From assembly GCA_034926225.1 (NCBI GenBank), contig JAYFRF010000001.1, positions 310,001 to 374,000 on the forward strand: a stretch of DNA of 64,000 nucleotides. The letters are read 5' to 3'. The translations under genes and the position numbers were made by a program. Positions 62,735 through 64,000 of the stretch are shown here, in pieces. The notes below the pieces were generated by a model. The model saw nothing but the letters and a program-made list of their open reading frames with translations. It had not been told where the DNA came from and searched no databases. Numbering within the stretch: position 1 is the first letter of the stretch; each line of letters begins with the position of its first letter. The stretch is from JAAZKA01 sp034926225. GTDB lineage: Bacteria; Bacillota; Clostridia; Oscillospirales; QAMX01.

Positions 62735-63277
62735 GTGAACAGACACCAATCCGACAGTGGCACAAAAAAAGTCGACATTAAACGCATCGCTCTGCTCGGG
62801 ATTCTGTTTGCGCTGGCGGTTGTCCTTTCGATCGCGGAGAGCTTTATCCCGATTCCCATTCCGATTCCCATTCCCGGCGGCATCAAAATAGGACTGTCCA
62901 ATATTGTGATCATGTTCGCACTTTTAAACATGCGAAAGCGCGATGCATTCACTCTCGCGGTTATGAAATCCACCTTTGTTTTAGCGACCCGCGGCCCTAT
63001 TGCCGGGATATTGAGCCTTTCCGGTGGACTATGTGCCTTGTCTGTGATGATCATCGTCATCGTGATACTAAAAGGCAGGAGCACATATCTGTTGGTCAGC
63101 GTAGCCGGGGCGGTATTCCACAACATCGGACAGATCATGGCAGCATCCGTGATCATGCAGACTTTTTTGTGGCCGTATCTGCCGTTATTGCTCATTTCAG
63201 GTATAGTGACAGGACTGGCAACCTCGATACTGTTGAAGCTTACATCCCCGGCGTTTCAAAGACTGCGCTTAAAATAA
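62735..63277 (+). CDS. eetB: Gx transporter family protein, EetB-like
   Basis: A 180-residue membrane protein with about five helices, resembling ECF-transporter S components, and an unusual run IPIPIPIPIPGG (about residues 39-50) that forms a turn before the second helix. GTG 62735 is the only start with a ribosome binding site (GGGGGAT, 10 nt). This family has been mislabelled heptaprenyl diphosphate synthase component I. Follows EetA by 59 nt as in other electron-transfer loci. Confidence 0.78.
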   Translation: MNRHQSDSGTKKVDIKRIALLGILFALAVVLSIAESFIPIPIPIPIPGGIKIGLSNIVIMFALLNMRKRDAFTLAVMKSTFVLATRGPIAGILSLSGGLCALSVMIIVIVILKGRSTYLLVSVAGAVFHNIGQIMAASVIMQTFLWPYLPLLLISGIVTGLATSILLKLTSPAFQRLRLK

Positions 63278-63299
63278 AAATAATAAGGAGAACAATTTG

Positions 63300-64000
63300 A
63301 TGAAAAAGATTACTGCCTTGTTTTTGGCAACCGTTCTAGTGGCGGTACTTTTTACCGGCTGCGGAACAACCACCGGCGATACCGTAAAAACCGGCCTTGC
63401 TGTCATCACCTCGGTATTAAAATCGAAGGATGCCGGTGAGACAAGCGGACTTGCCCAGGCTGATTCGACAATTATCGCCGTTACTGTCGACGGTAAGGGC
63501 AAAATCACCGATTGTGTAATTGATGCTGTCCAGACAAAAGTTGACTTTACCGCATCAGGCGAAATCACCACAGCTCTCGACTCCGTAATCATGACAAAAA
63601 ACGAACTTGGAACAGAATACGGCATGAAGGGATCATCCTCAATCGGCAAGGAATGGAGCGAGCAGGCCGCCTCCTTTGCTCAGTATGTAGTCGGTAAAAC
63701 CGTCTCTGAGGTCAAGGGTATTTCGGTCACCGAAGACGGCTACGCAGCTGCAGCCGATCTGAAAGCTTCCGTCACGATACACGTGACCGACTTTATTACA
63801 GGCGTCGAGAAGGCCGCCGCAAACGCCGCCGACCTTGGTGCAAAGACAGGCGAAAAGCTCCGGCTCGCAACTGTAACGAACATCGAAAGTTCTAAAAACG
63901 CCACTGCTCAGGAAACGGGTCTTGCACAGATTTATTCCACCTATGTAGCACTGACACAGGATTCTAGCGGCAAAATCACAAGCTGCGTCTTTGACTCCTC
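63300..64000 (+). CDS. Lipoprotein with tandem repeat domains (cut by window end)
   Basis: At least 233 residues. Lipoprotein signal: MKKITALFLATVLVAVLFTGC, cleavage before the Cys. Then a repeated domain of about 150 residues: first copy begins KTGLAVITSVLKSKDAG and has DGKGKITDCVIDAVQTKVDF, ELGTEYGMKGSSSIGKEW; the second begins LRLATVTNIESSKNATA and has SSGKITSCVFDS at the window edge. Position after the eetB-like gene suggests the surface lipoprotein partner (PplA role), but no FMN-attachment motif (D-x-x-[SG]-A-T) is visible in the part present. AAGGAG is 9 nt before the ATG. Confidence 0.8.
   Translation, partial: MKKITALFLATVLVAVLFTGCGTTTGDTVKTGLAVITSVLKSKDAGETSGLAQADSTIIAVTVDGKGKITDCVIDAVQTKVDFTASGEITTALDSVIMTKNELGTEYGMKGSSSIGKEWSEQAASFAQYVVGKTVSEVKGISVTEDGYAAAADLKASVTIHVTDFITGVEKAAANAADLGAKTGEKLRLATVTNIESSKNATAQETGLAQIYSTYVALTQDSSGKITSCVFDS

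Noticed and set aside
1..64000. CRISPR arrays, insertion sequences, tRNA or rRNA genes
   Set aside because: I found no regularly spaced direct repeats, transposase frames or tRNA/rRNA-like sequences in the gaps. A tRNAscan or Rfam scan would settle it.

Overview
The window comes from a GC-rich, spore-forming, strictly anaerobic member of the Clostridia (Firmicutes). The signs are yunB and spoVB-like sporulation genes, an rplU-prp-rpmA-obg cluster whose L27 carries the Firmicute N-terminal extension cleaved by Prp, a SCIFF ranthipeptide with its radical SAM maturase, a desulfoferrodoxin, feoAAB, and GGAGG ribosome binding sites throughout. Species cannot be fixed from the sequence.

Layout. 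1-11.6 kb: partial ABC ATPase, Eis-like acetyltransferase, yunB, ligA, an FHA membrane protein, a sialidase-fold protein, a SpoVB-type flippase, UDP-GlcNAc 2-epimerase, a metallophosphoesterase and a small DUF2680-like secreted protein. 12-25.5 kb: a catabolic region with a leftward antiporter-LysR-Gfo/Idh operon, a GH2 beta-mannosidase-like enzyme, a rightward set (2-hydroxyacid dehydrogenase, class III aminotransferase, two amidohydrolase-fold proteins), then a corrinoid-enzyme activator divergent from a uroporphyrinogen-decarboxylase-type methyltransferase. 25.5-31.5 kb: an AT-rich, probably acquired nucleotidyltransferase, the L21 leader and ribosomal/obg cluster, a P-loop protein and a GH36 alpha-galactosidase. 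31.5-33.3 kb: an SGNH esterase and a membrane-anchored protein of unknown function.

33.6-40.4 kb: a complete polyamine operon (speD, speA-type decarboxylase, speE, speB, carboxynorspermidine dehydrogenase, nspC) behind a perfect promoter and a leader of about 410 nt with many hairpins. The leader ends in an intrinsic terminator 27 nt before the speD start codon. I could not assign it to any riboswitch class I know, and it is the best candidate here for an undescribed system. 40.4-46.2 kb: a second Orn/Lys/Arg-type decarboxylase translationally coupled to the SCIFF maturase, the SCIFF peptide (seven cysteines), an Fpg-like protein without the catalytic Pro2, a GNAT/Cys-rich fusion and an AraC-GyrI-like regulator.

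47-52 kb: superoxide reductase, then the ferrous iron system (Cys-rich FeoB partner, feoB, two feoA) with five copies of a TTAGC-N4-GCTAA palindrome, one lying on the promoter; then D-lactate dehydrogenase. 52.2-55.9 kb: a ferredoxin / NapH-like membrane protein / ferredoxin trio and a four-domain CoA-disulfide reductase-rhodanese-TusA-DsrE protein, suggesting sulfur or electron trafficking. 56.2-57.8 kb: a secreted peptide with calcium-loop-like repeats, an ECF sigma factor and an RsgI-like anti-sigma. 58.4-64 kb: a locus like flavin-based extracellular electron transfer loci: NDH-2 fused to a DoxX-like domain, polyprenyl synthase, UbiA prenyltransferase, EetA-like and EetB-like proteins, and a repeat lipoprotein cut by the window end.
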